A DNA stretch of 64,000 nt from positions 124,001-188,000 of the forward strand of contig NZ_VSEY01000026.1 in the NCBI RefSeq assembly GCF_008086045.1, written 5' to 3'. Position 1 is the first letter of the stretch. The number at the start of each line of letters is the position of its first letter. The DNA comes from Nonomuraea sp. PA05 (lineage in GTDB: Bacteria; Actinomycetota; Actinomycetes; Streptosporangiales; Streptosporangiaceae). A model generated the notes under the pieces. That model was not told the origin of the DNA. It saw only the letters and a program-made list of their open reading frames with translations, and did no database searches. This document shows, piece after piece, positions 33,550 to 41,653 of the stretch. A program made the position numbers and the translations under genes.

Positions 33550-34098
33550 ATGGAGACGCGGCGCATCGGCACGATCCTCGCGGTTCTGCTGACGATCCTC
33601 TACCTGGCCTACATCGTGGCCATCCCCCTCGGCCTGGTGACCCACCGCCTTGAGGTGCACGAGGTGGCGCTGGCCGCGGCCCTGCTGGCCGGGGTGTGGT
33701 TCGCGGCGTCGCCGTACTTCATCACGGATGTGTCGATCGGTGCGGACGGGGTCAGCGCCCGGTTGGAAAGGGCCGAGGCGAAGCAGCGCGTACTGGAGGG
33801 CGAGTTGCGGGCGCTGCAGGTGACGCTGGGCGGGCTCGTGACGAAGCACGAGTGGAACCATCTGCGGCGGCTCTCTGAAGAGAAGCAGGTGCTGGTGCGC
33901 CATCGGGAGGACGGGAAGCTGCAGCAGGAGCTGGAGCGGCTCGATGCCCTGGGGTTCCTGGAGCCGCTCGACTCGCAGCGGGGGCTCAATGCGATTCGCG
34001 AGGATCATGGGCGGCCGGGTGAGGAGTTCGACCTGACGCGGTACGTCAAGATCACGGACGCGGGGCTGGAGTATCTGGGGTTGCGCGAGAAGCTGTGA
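33550..34098 (+). CDS. Membrane protein with coiled coil and C-terminal winged-helix-like region
   Basis: A 182-aa protein. Two hydrophobic segments (about 9-29, and 40-60: VALAAALLAGVWFAASPYFI) form a hairpin anchor. A coiled coil follows (about 68-100: SARLERAEAKQRVLEGELRALQVTL), then EWNHLRRLSEEKQVLVRHREDGKLQQELERLDALGFLEP and a terminal YVKITDAGLEYLGL. The last pattern resembles the wing of a winged helix. Function unknown; it could report membrane state to a cytosolic partner. It has its own upstream region. Confidence 0.7.
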   Translation: METRRIGTILAVLLTILYLAYIVAIPLGLVTHRLEVHEVALAAALLAGVWFAASPYFITDVSIGADGVSARLERAEAKQRVLEGELRALQVTLGGLVTKHEWNHLRRLSEEKQVLVRHREDGKLQQELERLDALGFLEPLDSQRGLNAIREDHGRPGEEFDLTRYVKITDAGLEYLGLREKL

Positions 34099-34204
34099 GG
34101 GCTTCTGCCGGGTGCGGGAAGCAGGCGGCTGTTTGGCCAAGGTGACGAGACGCCAGAACTCCGCGGCCAGGCCGGGTCCATGTTGCTGCTCTGCTGAGGC
34201 CTGC

Positions 34205-34321
34205 TCGCCCAGTTCCGGCAGCCCGTTCAGCGCCTGAGCTTGTTCGCCCAGTTCCGGCAGCCTGTCCAGCGCCTGAGCTTGTTCGCCCGGTTCCCGTAGC
34301 CCGTTCAGCGCCTGAGCCTGC
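34205..34321. repeat. 39-bp tandem repeat, 3 copies
   Basis: Three 39-bp units at 34205-34243, 34244-34282 and 34283-34321. On the minus strand they read in frame as QAQALNGLPELGE-type 13-residue repeats, but no gene with a good start is supported. The surrounding 34099-34669 gap otherwise holds only the promoter of the hydrolase gene. Confidence 0.8.
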
Positions 34322-34669
34322 CCGCCCTGAAGGAGCAGGACGCGGTCGCGCAGCACGTCGAGCCTGATCTGCTCCTGAGAGCGACGGCAGGTCGTCGAAG
34401 CGGGCCCGTCCAAGCCGTCCAAGCGCTTGCAGTACAGCAAGACCACCGCCGACCAGGCGCGTCCCGCCCTGACCGAGCGTCCATGACCCACCCTCATGAA
34501 GATCGCGGAAGCCCTTGACGCCGCCTGAGAGCAAGCACCGTCATGTGTCAGTCGCCGCGTCAGGGCGATGACGGCCCCGTATCAGCACGGTCGGCGAAAG
34601 TTCTTCTCGTGACCGGCTCGGCAAGACGAACCGGCTCACACCAAGAACAAGAATCTGAGGGAGATCCTA

Positions 34670-35890
34670 ATGACCACCGGCTTTTCTGTAACGGGACTGC
34701 GCAGGCTGCGTGAGGTTCTGACCAGGCACGTCGACTCCGGCAAGATCCCCGGCCTGGTCGCACTGGTCAGCCGCAACGGCCAGACGCACGTCGAGAAGCT
34801 CGGCACGATGCAGCACGACGGCGGCGCCCCCATGCAGCGCGACACCATCTTCCGAATGGCCTCCACCTCCAAGCCGCTGTCCATCGCGGCCGCGATGGTC
34901 CTGCTGGACGAGTGCCGGCTCCGGCTGGACGACGTGGTGGACCCGTGGCTGCCCGAGCTGGCCAACCGCCAGGTCCTGACGAGCCCCGGCGCCGACCTGG
35001 ACGACACGGTGCCGGCCCGCCGCCCGATCACCGTCAGGGACGTGCTGACCTCCACCTTCGGCCTCGGCATGGACATGACCGCGCTCGGCACCCCCATCCT
35101 GGGCGCCATCTTCGAGCGGGGTCTGACGCCGAACCTGCCGGTCGAGGTGCCCGAGCAGGACGAGTGGATGCGCCGACTCGGCGAGCTGCCGCTGATGCAC
35201 CAGCCGGGCGAGCAGTGGCAGTACCAGATCAGCAGCGACCTGGTCGGCGTGCTGGTCTCCAGGGTGACCGGCAAGTCGTTCGAGGAGTTCCTGCGTGAGC
35301 GGATCTTCGAGCCCCTGGGCATGAAGGACACCGGCTTCCACGTCCCCGCCGACAAGATCGACCGGCTGCCCACCCTGTACGCCCCCGACCCCGCCACCGG
35401 CGAGTTCCAGGCCTGGGACGAGGCCGTGGGCGGCCGCTGGAGCACCCCGCCCGCGTTCCAGGGTGGCGGCGGCGGGCTGGTGTCCACCGCTGACGACTAC
35501 CACGCCTACTTCCGCATGCTGCTCAACGGCGGCGTGCACGACGGCAGGCGGATCCTGTCCAGGGCCGCGGTGGAGCTGATGACCACCAACCGGCTCACCC
35601 CCGAGCAGCAGGCCGTCCGGCACGCGCTGGCCACCAGCGCCGTGCACATCTCCTTCGGCCAGGGCCAGCAGGGCGGCTGGGGCCTCGGGATGGCGGTCCG
35701 CACCCACCACAACGACTACGCCCCCATCGGCCAGTTCGGCTGGGACGGCGGCAGCGGCACCTCCACCTACGCCGACCCCGCCAACCAGATCGTCGGCGTC
35801 CTGCTCACGCAGGTCGGCTACACCGTCCCGAGCCCGGCGCACGTGATGGCCGACTTCTGGACGACCGTCTACCAGGCCATCGAGGACTGA
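34670..35890 (+). CDS. Serine hydrolase, class C beta-lactamase/esterase family
   Basis: A 406-aa protein with no signal peptide, so probably cytoplasmic (EstB-like esterase). The nucleophile lies in FRMASTSKP (SxxK, about 64-67). The second motif Y is in QWQYQISSD. The C-terminal GQFGWDGGSGT takes the place of the KTG/HxG motif. GAGGGAGAT gives a good ribosome site. It is followed by a strong hairpin and an MFS pump. Substrate unknown; ester or lactone cleavage is more likely than beta-lactam hydrolysis. Confidence 0.87.
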   Translation: MTTGFSVTGLRRLREVLTRHVDSGKIPGLVALVSRNGQTHVEKLGTMQHDGGAPMQRDTIFRMASTSKPLSIAAAMVLLDECRLRLDDVVDPWLPELANRQVLTSPGADLDDTVPARRPITVRDVLTSTFGLGMDMTALGTPILGAIFERGLTPNLPVEVPEQDEWMRRLGELPLMHQPGEQWQYQISSDLVGVLVSRVTGKSFEEFLRERIFEPLGMKDTGFHVPADKIDRLPTLYAPDPATGEFQAWDEAVGGRWSTPPAFQGGGGGLVSTADDYHAYFRMLLNGGVHDGRRILSRAAVELMTTNRLTPEQQAVRHALATSAVHISFGQGQQGGWGLGMAVRTHHNDYAPIGQFGWDGGSGTSTYADPANQIVGVLLTQVGYTVPSPAHVMADFWTTVYQAIED

Positions 35891-35901
35891 CGCGGAGCCG
35901 C

Positions 35902-35926
35902 GCCCGAGGGGGACGTCCCCTCGGGC
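35902..35926. terminator. Hairpin between hydrolase and MFS genes
   Basis: GCCCGAGGGG-GACGT-CCCCTCGGGC, perfect 10-bp stem starting 11 bp after the hydrolase stop. Confidence 0.65.
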
Positions 35927-35997
35927 GGGCCTGGCCCCAAGCAAGTCCAGCGAAGCCCGATCGCCCTCCGCGCACACGAAACGGAAGCTGAAGAGAC

Positions 35998-37464
35998 ATG
36001 CAACCGCACCCCCGCCGCTGGCTGATCCTGATCGCCCTGTGCCTGAGCACGATGGTCCTGGTCATCGACAACATGGCACTCACCGTGGCGGTCCCCGTCC
36101 TGGCCGCCGACCTCGGTGCCACCTCGCAGGACATTCAGTGGGTCCTCGAGTCCTACATGCTGGTCTTCGCCGGCCTGCTGCTCACCGCCGGCTCCTTGTC
36201 CGACCGTTTCGGCAGGCGCAAGGTCATGGTCATCGGCCTGGTGCTGTTCGGCGCCTCCTCCGCGGTCGCCACGTTCGCCACGAGCCCCGGCGAGCTGATC
36301 GCCGCCCGCGTGGCGATGGGCGTCGGCGGGTCGCTGATCATGCCGTCCAACCTGTCCATCATGATGACGGTCTTCACGGACGAGGCCGAACGCCGCAAGG
36401 CCATGGCCGCCGGAGCCGCCTTCAGTGTGCTCGGCCTGGTCGGCGGGCCCGTCCTAGGCGGCGCGCTGATCGCCACCCTCGGCTGGGAGGCGGTCTTCTG
36501 GATCAACGTCCCCGTCGCCGCCCTGGCGATCCTGGCCGCCGTCACCCTCATGCCCGAGTCCCGGGGGCCGGTGACCAAGCCCGACCCGCTCGGTGCCGTC
36601 CTGTCCGTGGTCGGGATGTCCGCGCTGGTGTGGACGATCAACGAGCTGGCGCACGGCATCGCCTGGACCCCGCTGATCATCGCGGTCGTCGCCCTCGGCG
36701 CGTTCATCGTCTGGGAGCTGCGCACCGAGCACCCGATGGTGCCGCTCAAGCTGTTCGCCGACCGGAACTTCGCCGGTGGCAGCCTCTCGCTCACGCTGGT
36801 CCAGGTCGGCAACGGCGGACTGCTGCTGGTGCTCACCCAGTACATGCAGTTCGTCCTCGGCTACACCTCCGTCCAGGCCGGTCTGGCCTTCATCCCGATG
36901 TTCGCCGCCTCCATCGTCTTCAACGGCGTCGGCGCCGCGCTGGGCACCAGGCTCGGCAACCGCACCACCGCGGTGGTCGGCCTGCTCGTCATGGCGGCCG
37001 GGTTCGGACTGCTCAGCTTCTCCTCCGCGGACAGCTTCGCCGCGCTGGCCATCGCCCAGGCCGTGCTCGGCGCCGGCAGCGGCCTGGCCATGCCGTCGGC
37101 CGTCGTCTCCCTGATGGGCGCCATCCCCGCCGAGCAGGCCGGGGTCGGCTCCGCGCTCAACAACACCATCCAGCAGGCGGGCGCCGCCCTCGGCGTGGCC
37201 ATCCTGGGCAGCCTGGCCACCAGCAGCTACGCCTCGGCCATGCCGGCCACCGCCTCCGAGGAGGCCCGCCGCTCGGTGGCCGCCGCCGTGACCGACCCGT
37301 CCCTGGCCGCGGTCGCCCGCCAGGCCTACGACGCGGCCATGTCGTCCGCCTTCCTGGGGGCCGTGGCCGGGGTGCTCGCCGCCGCCGTACTCGCTCTGCT
37401 CCTGCTGCGCGGACGTAAGGCGAGCGCGCCCGTCACCCGCGACACGCAGTCCCTCACCGCCTGA
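35998..37464 (+). CDS. MFS drug efflux transporter, DHA2 (14-TM) type
   Basis: A 488-aa transporter with about 14 hydrophobic segments. Features are LVIDNMALTVAVPVLAADLGAT (motif D1-like), the loop 2-3 motif GSLSDRFGRRKVMVIGL (motif A), and the antiporter motif C-like SVLGLVGGPVLGGALI. This is the EmrB/QacA pattern of H+-coupled multidrug exporters. The weak ribosome site and preceding hairpin suggest expression partly independent of the hydrolase. The following small gene is 35 bp away. Confidence 0.9.
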   Translation: MQPHPRRWLILIALCLSTMVLVIDNMALTVAVPVLAADLGATSQDIQWVLESYMLVFAGLLLTAGSLSDRFGRRKVMVIGLVLFGASSAVATFATSPGELIAARVAMGVGGSLIMPSNLSIMMTVFTDEAERRKAMAAGAAFSVLGLVGGPVLGGALIATLGWEAVFWINVPVAALAILAAVTLMPESRGPVTKPDPLGAVLSVVGMSALVWTINELAHGIAWTPLIIAVVALGAFIVWELRTEHPMVPLKLFADRNFAGGSLSLTLVQVGNGGLLLVLTQYMQFVLGYTSVQAGLAFIPMFAASIVFNGVGAALGTRLGNRTTAVVGLLVMAAGFGLLSFSSADSFAALAIAQAVLGAGSGLAMPSAVVSLMGAIPAEQAGVGSALNNTIQQAGAALGVAILGSLATSSYASAMPATASEEARRSVAAAVTDPSLAAVARQAYDAAMSSAFLGAVAGVLAAAVLALLLLRGRKASAPVTRDTQSLTA

Positions 37465-37499
37465 GATACCCCTCGCCACCTGTACGGAGGTCACCCGCC

Positions 37500-37907
37500 A
37501 TGTCTGTCACCCTCTCCCGCCAGGACAAGATCACCCTGCGCACCGCCGCCTGGGGCTCGGTCTCGCTGATGGCCGCCGCCGACGCCGCAGGCAGGCCGCA
37601 CCGGGCCGCCACCCACGGCTCCATCGCCCTGGCCTCCGCGACCGGCCTGGTCGGGCACGTGCTCGCCGAGTGGCCCAAGGGCGTGAACCTGCGCGGCAAG
37701 TCCGTCGCCGAGCTCGCCGACCTCGTGCTCCCGGCCCTGACGGCGACCAGCAGCCTGCTCAACCGGCAGGACCCGGTCGAGGCCGACAACTTCCGCCGCA
37801 CCGTGCTCGTCGCCGTCGAAGCCGTCGTCAGCACCCACAAGGGCGAGCCCAGCCCGCCCCTCGCCGAGATGATCCGCAAGATCACCGCTGCCCTCGACGC
37901 CGCTTGA
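37500..37907 (+). CDS. Conserved hypothetical protein downstream of MFS pump
   Basis: A 135-aa helical protein (LSRQDKITLRTAAWGSVSLMAAADAAGRPHRAATHGSIALASATGLVGHVLAE...). A CGGAGG site fixes the ATG. No enzyme motif. It is probably translated from the MFS transcript. The pattern recurs in actinomycetes without known function. Confidence 0.65.
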   Translation: MSVTLSRQDKITLRTAAWGSVSLMAAADAAGRPHRAATHGSIALASATGLVGHVLAEWPKGVNLRGKSVAELADLVLPALTATSSLLNRQDPVEADNFRRTVLVAVEAVVSTHKGEPSPPLAEMIRKITAALDAA

Positions 37908-37944
37908 CGGCCTGCCGGCCGCACGCGGCACCCCGACATAACGC

Positions 37945-37981
37945 GCGCATAACCACTTCCGGTGACGTCCGGGTTATGCGC
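37945..37981. promoter_or_regulatory. 10-bp inverted repeat upstream of glycosyltransferase
   Basis: GCGCATAACC (37945-37954) and GGTTATGCGC (37972-37981) enclose 17 bp. It lies between two same-strand genes and may be an operator or a terminator stem. Confidence 0.4.
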
Positions 37982-38045
37982 CGCTCGCTGAACTACCTCC
38001 CCGATGGCCGTGATCCGCTCGGCCCGTTCCATCGGGGGACCATCC

Positions 38046-39473
38046 GTGACCGCCACCCTGGCCCGTGGAGTCCGCGCACACGCGGACATCACGGGCCTCA
38101 GTCTTTCCCGGCACTGGGTGTTCGGGTGCCTGCTCGTCCTGGCCGCCGTACTCCGGGTGCTGGTCATGCTGGGGTACGACACCGCGCAGCTCTACTGGTA
38201 CGACTCCTTCACCTACCTCGACACGGCCGTGCACCTGAGGCCGCAGGGCGCCTTCCATCCGGCCGGGTACTCGTGGTTCCTGTGGGTTCTGCGTCCCTTC
38301 CGCAGCGTGGAGGTGGTGGCGGGGGTGCAGCACGCGATGGGGCTCGGCATCGCGATCATGCTGTACGCGCTCACGCGGCGCTGGTCGTTGCCCGGGTGGG
38401 CGGCGGCCCTGGCCACGGTGCCGGTGCTGTTCGACCCGTCGTTCGTGCGGCTGGAGCACGCCGTCTTGTCGGACCTTCAGGTCATCTTCCTCGTCACGGC
38501 CGCGCTGACGGTGCTGATGTGGCGACGGGCCCCTTCCCGGGCTGCCACGGCGGCAGGTCCTTCGCAGGTCGGCGGGGCGGTGCGGCTCTCCGTCCGCGCC
38601 GCCACGGCGGCCGGGCTGCTGCTCGCCCTGGCCGGTCTGACCCGCACCGCCGCCGTCCCCCTGCTCGGCCTGGCCGCGCTCTACCTGCTCGCACGCCGCA
38701 CGTCCTGGCGATCGGTGGTGGCTTTCGTGCTGGCAGGCGGGCTGCCCCTGCTGGCCTACGCCGGTTGGTACGCCCAGCACCACGGCAGGTTCGCCCTCAG
38801 CGGCTCCGACGGCGTCGCCCTCTGGGCCCGCACCATGACCTTCGCCGATTGCACGCGCATCCAGCCCCCGCCCGACCTGGCAACGCTCTGCCCGAACGGC
38901 ACCGTCCTCGACGCCGCCTCCGAGTACGTCTGGGCCCCCGCCTCCTCCCTCAACCGCCTGCCCGGCGACCGGTTCTCCCGCAACGACCAGGCCAGGTCGT
39001 TCGCCGTGGCCGCGATCGCCGCCCAGCCGTTCGACTACCTGCGCGAGGTGGCCCTGGACACCTCGCTCGCCTTCACCTGGGAGCCCGTCGCCCACCCCAA
39101 GCGGGTCAGCGCGCACACCACCTTCCCGCGCGGCTCCTGGCCGCTGCCCGAGCAGCACGCCCTCATCGGCAAGGTACGCAACGAGTACGACCCGGACATC
39201 CGCGGGATGCGGTCGGTGGAGCCGTTCGCGTCCGTGCTCGCCGCTTACCCGTATCCGTGGCTGCTGCACGGGCCCGTGTTCGGGGTGGCGCTGGTGGCGG
39301 GTGGGGTGGGGGCGCTGCGGCGGGGGCGGAGGGCCGCGCTGCTGCCGTGGTCGGTCGCGATGTTCCTGCTGGTCGCGCCGGTGGCCGCGCTGGACTTCGA
39401 CCATCGGTACGTGCTGCCGGCGATCCCGTTCGCCTGGCTTGCCGCCGCGCTCGGTCTGCGGCGTTTCAGGTAA
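38046..39473 (+). CDS. Polytopic membrane glycosyltransferase-like protein (GT-C/ArnT-like)
   Basis: About 475 aa with roughly 10 transmembrane segments. After the first segment comes YDTAQLYWYDSFTYLDTAVHLRPQGAFHPAGYSWFLW, which places acidic/Tyr residues in the first external loop as in dolichyl- or polyprenyl-phosphate sugar transferases (PMT/ArnT group). LEHAVLSDLQVIFLVTAALTVL is also typical. A large extracellular loop lies between 270 and 400. The GTG at 38046 has GGGGGACC upstream; ATG 38004 is an alternative. Acceptor unknown. Confidence 0.75.
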   Translation: MTATLARGVRAHADITGLSLSRHWVFGCLLVLAAVLRVLVMLGYDTAQLYWYDSFTYLDTAVHLRPQGAFHPAGYSWFLWVLRPFRSVEVVAGVQHAMGLGIAIMLYALTRRWSLPGWAAALATVPVLFDPSFVRLEHAVLSDLQVIFLVTAALTVLMWRRAPSRAATAAGPSQVGGAVRLSVRAATAAGLLLALAGLTRTAAVPLLGLAALYLLARRTSWRSVVAFVLAGGLPLLAYAGWYAQHHGRFALSGSDGVALWARTMTFADCTRIQPPPDLATLCPNGTVLDAASEYVWAPASSLNRLPGDRFSRNDQARSFAVAAIAAQPFDYLREVALDTSLAFTWEPVAHPKRVSAHTTFPRGSWPLPEQHALIGKVRNEYDPDIRGMRSVEPFASVLAAYPYPWLLHGPVFGVALVAGGVGALRRGRRAALLPWSVAMFLLVAPVAALDFDHRYVLPAIPFAWLAAALGLRRFR

Positions 39474-39481
39474 ACGCCGGT

Positions 39482-39790
39482 ATGGAGCATGAGTCGGAGG
39501 GCATGGTGCCTCATATGGCGGCTGAGCATTCTCCGGAGGAGATCGGCGCGGACACGGCGGAACGAGGGCAGGCGCCGCGCGCCGCATGCGACCTGGGTCG
39601 GCTGAGCGAGCTGGTGGGCTGGTTGGAGGAGGAATACGGGCCGATCACCGAGAACGAGCGTGCTGCGGCGGTGGCGGAACTCGAGAACCTCGATGCCGAG
39701 CATGAGCGCCGTCGCACCCTCGGTGCTCGCCGTGATCGCCCGGCAGCAAAGAAGCCGCTGTCGGAACCGATCGTCGTCAGGAAGAGGTGA
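39482..39790 (+). CDS. Small antitoxin-like protein (CopG/VapB-type tail)
   Basis: A 102-aa protein. The central helix LSELVGWLEEEYGPITENERAAAVAELENLDAEHERRRTLG matches a recurrent actinomycete pattern annotated as CopG-like antitoxin. No toxin gene is adjacent, and the usual N-terminal ribbon is not evident. It starts 8 bp after the glycosyltransferase stop and overlaps the convergent ACT gene by 14 bp. Confidence 0.5.
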   Translation: MEHESEGMVPHMAAEHSPEEIGADTAERGQAPRAACDLGRLSELVGWLEEEYGPITENERAAAVAELENLDAEHERRRTLGARRDRPAAKKPLSEPIVVRKR

Positions 39791-40184
39791 ACCAGCGCGG
39801 TGGCCAGACAGGCTCTCCGGCGTCCTCCACCCGGTGCCCCGCCTCCTCCAGGACGACGACGGCCTCCTCCCGCCTCTCCCGCGGAACCAGCACCAGGTCG
39901 GCGTCGAACGTGGAGGCGACGAACACGGGGATCGCGGCATCCGCGAGCGGCTTGACGATCGCCGCCAGCATCCCGGGAACGTCCAGGTCGTGGGCCGTTG
40001 CGCCGCCGTAGAAGCCGATCCACCGTTCCCCGGTGTCGTGCGGGCGGGCGGCGCGGACGACGGTCAGCCCTTCGGGGGCGCGGACCTGCACGATCCAGTC
40101 GTCCCCGGGCGGTCGCGCAGGTGGTAGCCGCTCGACGGTGAACTCTGGAGACACGATGTGCAGGTGCTGGCGCGGGTGGTCCAC
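39777..40184 (-). CDS. ACT-domain protein
   Basis: A 135-aa protein. The second half (ATAHDLDVPGMLAAIVKPLADAAIPVFVASTFDADLVLVPRERREEAVVVLEEAGHRV) is a clear ACT fold of the CASTOR/aspartokinase-like type, with the loop DVPGMLAAIVKPLADAAIPV. The N-terminal half is a second, degenerate copy (DDWIVQVRAPEGLTVV). Such free-standing ACT proteins bind amino acids; the ligand is unknown. GTG start. Confidence 0.78.
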   Translation of the reverse strand: MDHPRQHLHIVSPEFTVERLPPARPPGDDWIVQVRAPEGLTVVRAARPHDTGERWIGFYGGATAHDLDVPGMLAAIVKPLADAAIPVFVASTFDADLVLVPRERREEAVVVLEEAGHRVEDAGEPVWPPRWFTSS

Positions 40185-40284
40185 GGCAGATGTCTATCAG
40201 AACCGTCGGGAGCGAACCGGCGGGGTGATCGGTCGCATCCCGGCGTTGTGCGCTGCCGACAGAGTGACGATCAAGCCGGGTGGC

Positions 40285-40431
40285 TTACTGCTCCTCGACA
40301 AGTTCTCGTTCGGCGAGGAATTCGTCGAGCAGCTTGAACAGGACATCGACGACCCGGCTCTCCTCCTCTCCCGCCAGTTCCCAGCGCTCCCAGCCCTCAG
40401 GAAGAGCGATATGGCGTACCTGACCAGTCAC
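40285..40431 (-). CDS. Tiny hypothetical protein
   Basis: A 48-aa protein (VTGQVRHIALPEGWERWELA...VDVLFKLLDEFLAEREL). The GTG start at 40431 lies inside the left arm of an 18-bp inverted repeat that also precedes the divergent gene. The sequence looks like a real small acidic helical protein. No ribosome site is visible. Confidence 0.4.
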   Translation of the reverse strand: MTGQVRHIALPEGWERWELAGEEESRVVDVLFKLLDEFLAERELVEEQ

Positions 40432-40467
40432 GCTAACAGGCTCCCATCCGGAGCCTGTTAGCGTGAC
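40427..40467. promoter_or_regulatory. 18-bp perfect inverted repeat over a divergent promoter
   Basis: GTCACGCTAACAGGCTCC (40427-40444) and its exact complement at 40450-40467, separated by CATCC. On the plus strand the right arm contains TAGCGT (40459-40464), a fair -10 element 6 nt before the GTG at 40471. That implies a leaderless transcript whose promoter is the palindrome itself. Confidence 0.65.
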
Positions 40468-40470
40468 GCA

Positions 40471-41127
40471 GTGGATCTCTTCTCGCAGTCGTGGGCCGCG
40501 CTGCGCACGGCGGTCGCCGAGCTTCCCGACGAGGACTTCGAACGGCCGTCCGGATGCGCGGGCTGGCTCGTCCGTGACCTGGCCTGCCACCTGGTCATCG
40601 ACGCCCAGGACGTCCTGATCACCGTCGCCACCCCCGAGGACGGGCCGCCGACCAGGAACGCGGTCACGTACTGGGACCTTCTCGACGAGCCGCCGACCGG
40701 CGACGACCCGCTCGACGCGCTGATCGTCCGCCTCGCCGCCGCCTACCAGGAGCCGCGGCTGCTCAAGTTCCACCTCGACGACGTCGGGGCCGCCGCCGGG
40801 CGGGCCGCCGCGCTGGCCGACCCGGCCGCCCGGGTGGGGACCAAGGACCAGGTGCTCACAGTGGGCGACTACCTGTCCGCGTACGTCCTGGAGTGGACTC
40901 TGCACCACCTCGACCTGATCGCCCACCTTCCTGACGTCGCCGGGCCGTCCGATGAGGCGCTGTCGCGGTCCCGCGCGATGCTGGAGGAGCTGGCCGGAGC
41001 GAGGTTCCCCGAGGCGTTCTCCGACGTGGACGTGCTGCTGGTCGGCACGGGACGGCGGGCCGCGACCGACGAGGAGCGGGCGAAGTTCGGCGCATTGGCA
41101 GGGAGGCTGCCTCTCGTCCTAGGGTGA
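40471..41127 (+). CDS. Mycothiol-dependent maleylpyruvate isomerase-family (DinB-like) protein
   Basis: A 218-aa four-helix-bundle protein of the TIGR03083/MDMPI type. WAALRTAVAELPDEDFERPSGCAGWLVRDLACHLV gives the first metal-binding His, and LSAYVLEWTLHHLDLIAHL supplies the others; this is the standard H...H..H arrangement for a divalent metal and mycothiol. Substrate unknown. The GTG start appears leaderless. Confidence 0.83.
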   Translation: MDLFSQSWAALRTAVAELPDEDFERPSGCAGWLVRDLACHLVIDAQDVLITVATPEDGPPTRNAVTYWDLLDEPPTGDDPLDALIVRLAAAYQEPRLLKFHLDDVGAAAGRAAALADPAARVGTKDQVLTVGDYLSAYVLEWTLHHLDLIAHLPDVAGPSDEALSRSRAMLEELAGARFPEAFSDVDVLLVGTGRRAATDEERAKFGALAGRLPLVLG

Positions 41128-41134
41128 GCGGCGC

Positions 41135-41560
41135 TCAGGCCGCGATGGCGCGGTGCGCGATCACCTTGTCGATACGTAGCCGCACAAGACACTCACCCGG
41201 CATGGCGTTGCGGGTGCCGAACTCCTGGGCGCGCTCGTCCCCCATGTACCGCCGGCCGATCTCGACGGCCCACGCCAGCATCTCCTCCAGATCCAGCGAG
41301 ATGGCCGCGCGCCCCTTGAGCAGCACGTACGAGAACGGCGGCGTCTGGTCGTCCACGCACAACACGGCCCGCGGGTCGCGGCGCAGCGCCTTGGCCTTGA
41401 GCCCGGTCTCGGAGGTGTTGAACACCACGTCGTCGCCGTCCAGCAGGAACCAGATCGGCGTCACGTGCGGCGCACCGTCGGACAGCGTCACCCCGAGCTT
41501 GCCCGTACGGGTGCCGGTCAGGACGAACGCCCGCCATTCCTCGTCACTCATGCGTTCCAT
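41135..41560 (-). CDS. PPOX-class (F420/FMN) flavin-binding oxidoreductase
   Basis: A 141-aa split-barrel protein. TGTRTGKLGVTLSDGAPHVTPIWFLLDGDDVVFNTSETGLKAKALRRDPRAVLCVDD is the typical PPOX-class F420-dependent pattern (short enzymes such as the Rv1155 relatives). The first codons allow ATG 41560 or ATG 41548. It is convergent with the mycothiol enzyme gene and divergent from the ABC exporter. Substrate unknown. Confidence 0.85.
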   Translation of the reverse strand: MERMSDEEWRAFVLTGTRTGKLGVTLSDGAPHVTPIWFLLDGDDVVFNTSETGLKAKALRRDPRAVLCVDDQTPPFSYVLLKGRAAISLDLEEMLAWAVEIGRRYMGDERAQEFGTRNAMPGECLVRLRIDKVIAHRAIAA

Positions 41561-41653
41561 GCGACTACGCTACGCCAGCGCGTTAAAGGGTTCGAGAACT
41601 GTCGGTGCCCGGTGGTACAAAGCAGATTCCACCTAGGCCAGGGGGCATGGAGC

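Noticed and set aside
32797..34497. 566-codon open frame on the minus strand
   Set aside because: It runs antisense through the intact NUDIX and membrane-protein genes and has no domain; it is a high-GC shadow, although its end overlaps the 39-bp repeats.
41580..41620. GGTTCGAGA resembling a tRNA T-loop
   Set aside because: No acceptor, D-arm or anticodon stem can be folded around it; no tRNA was found in the window.
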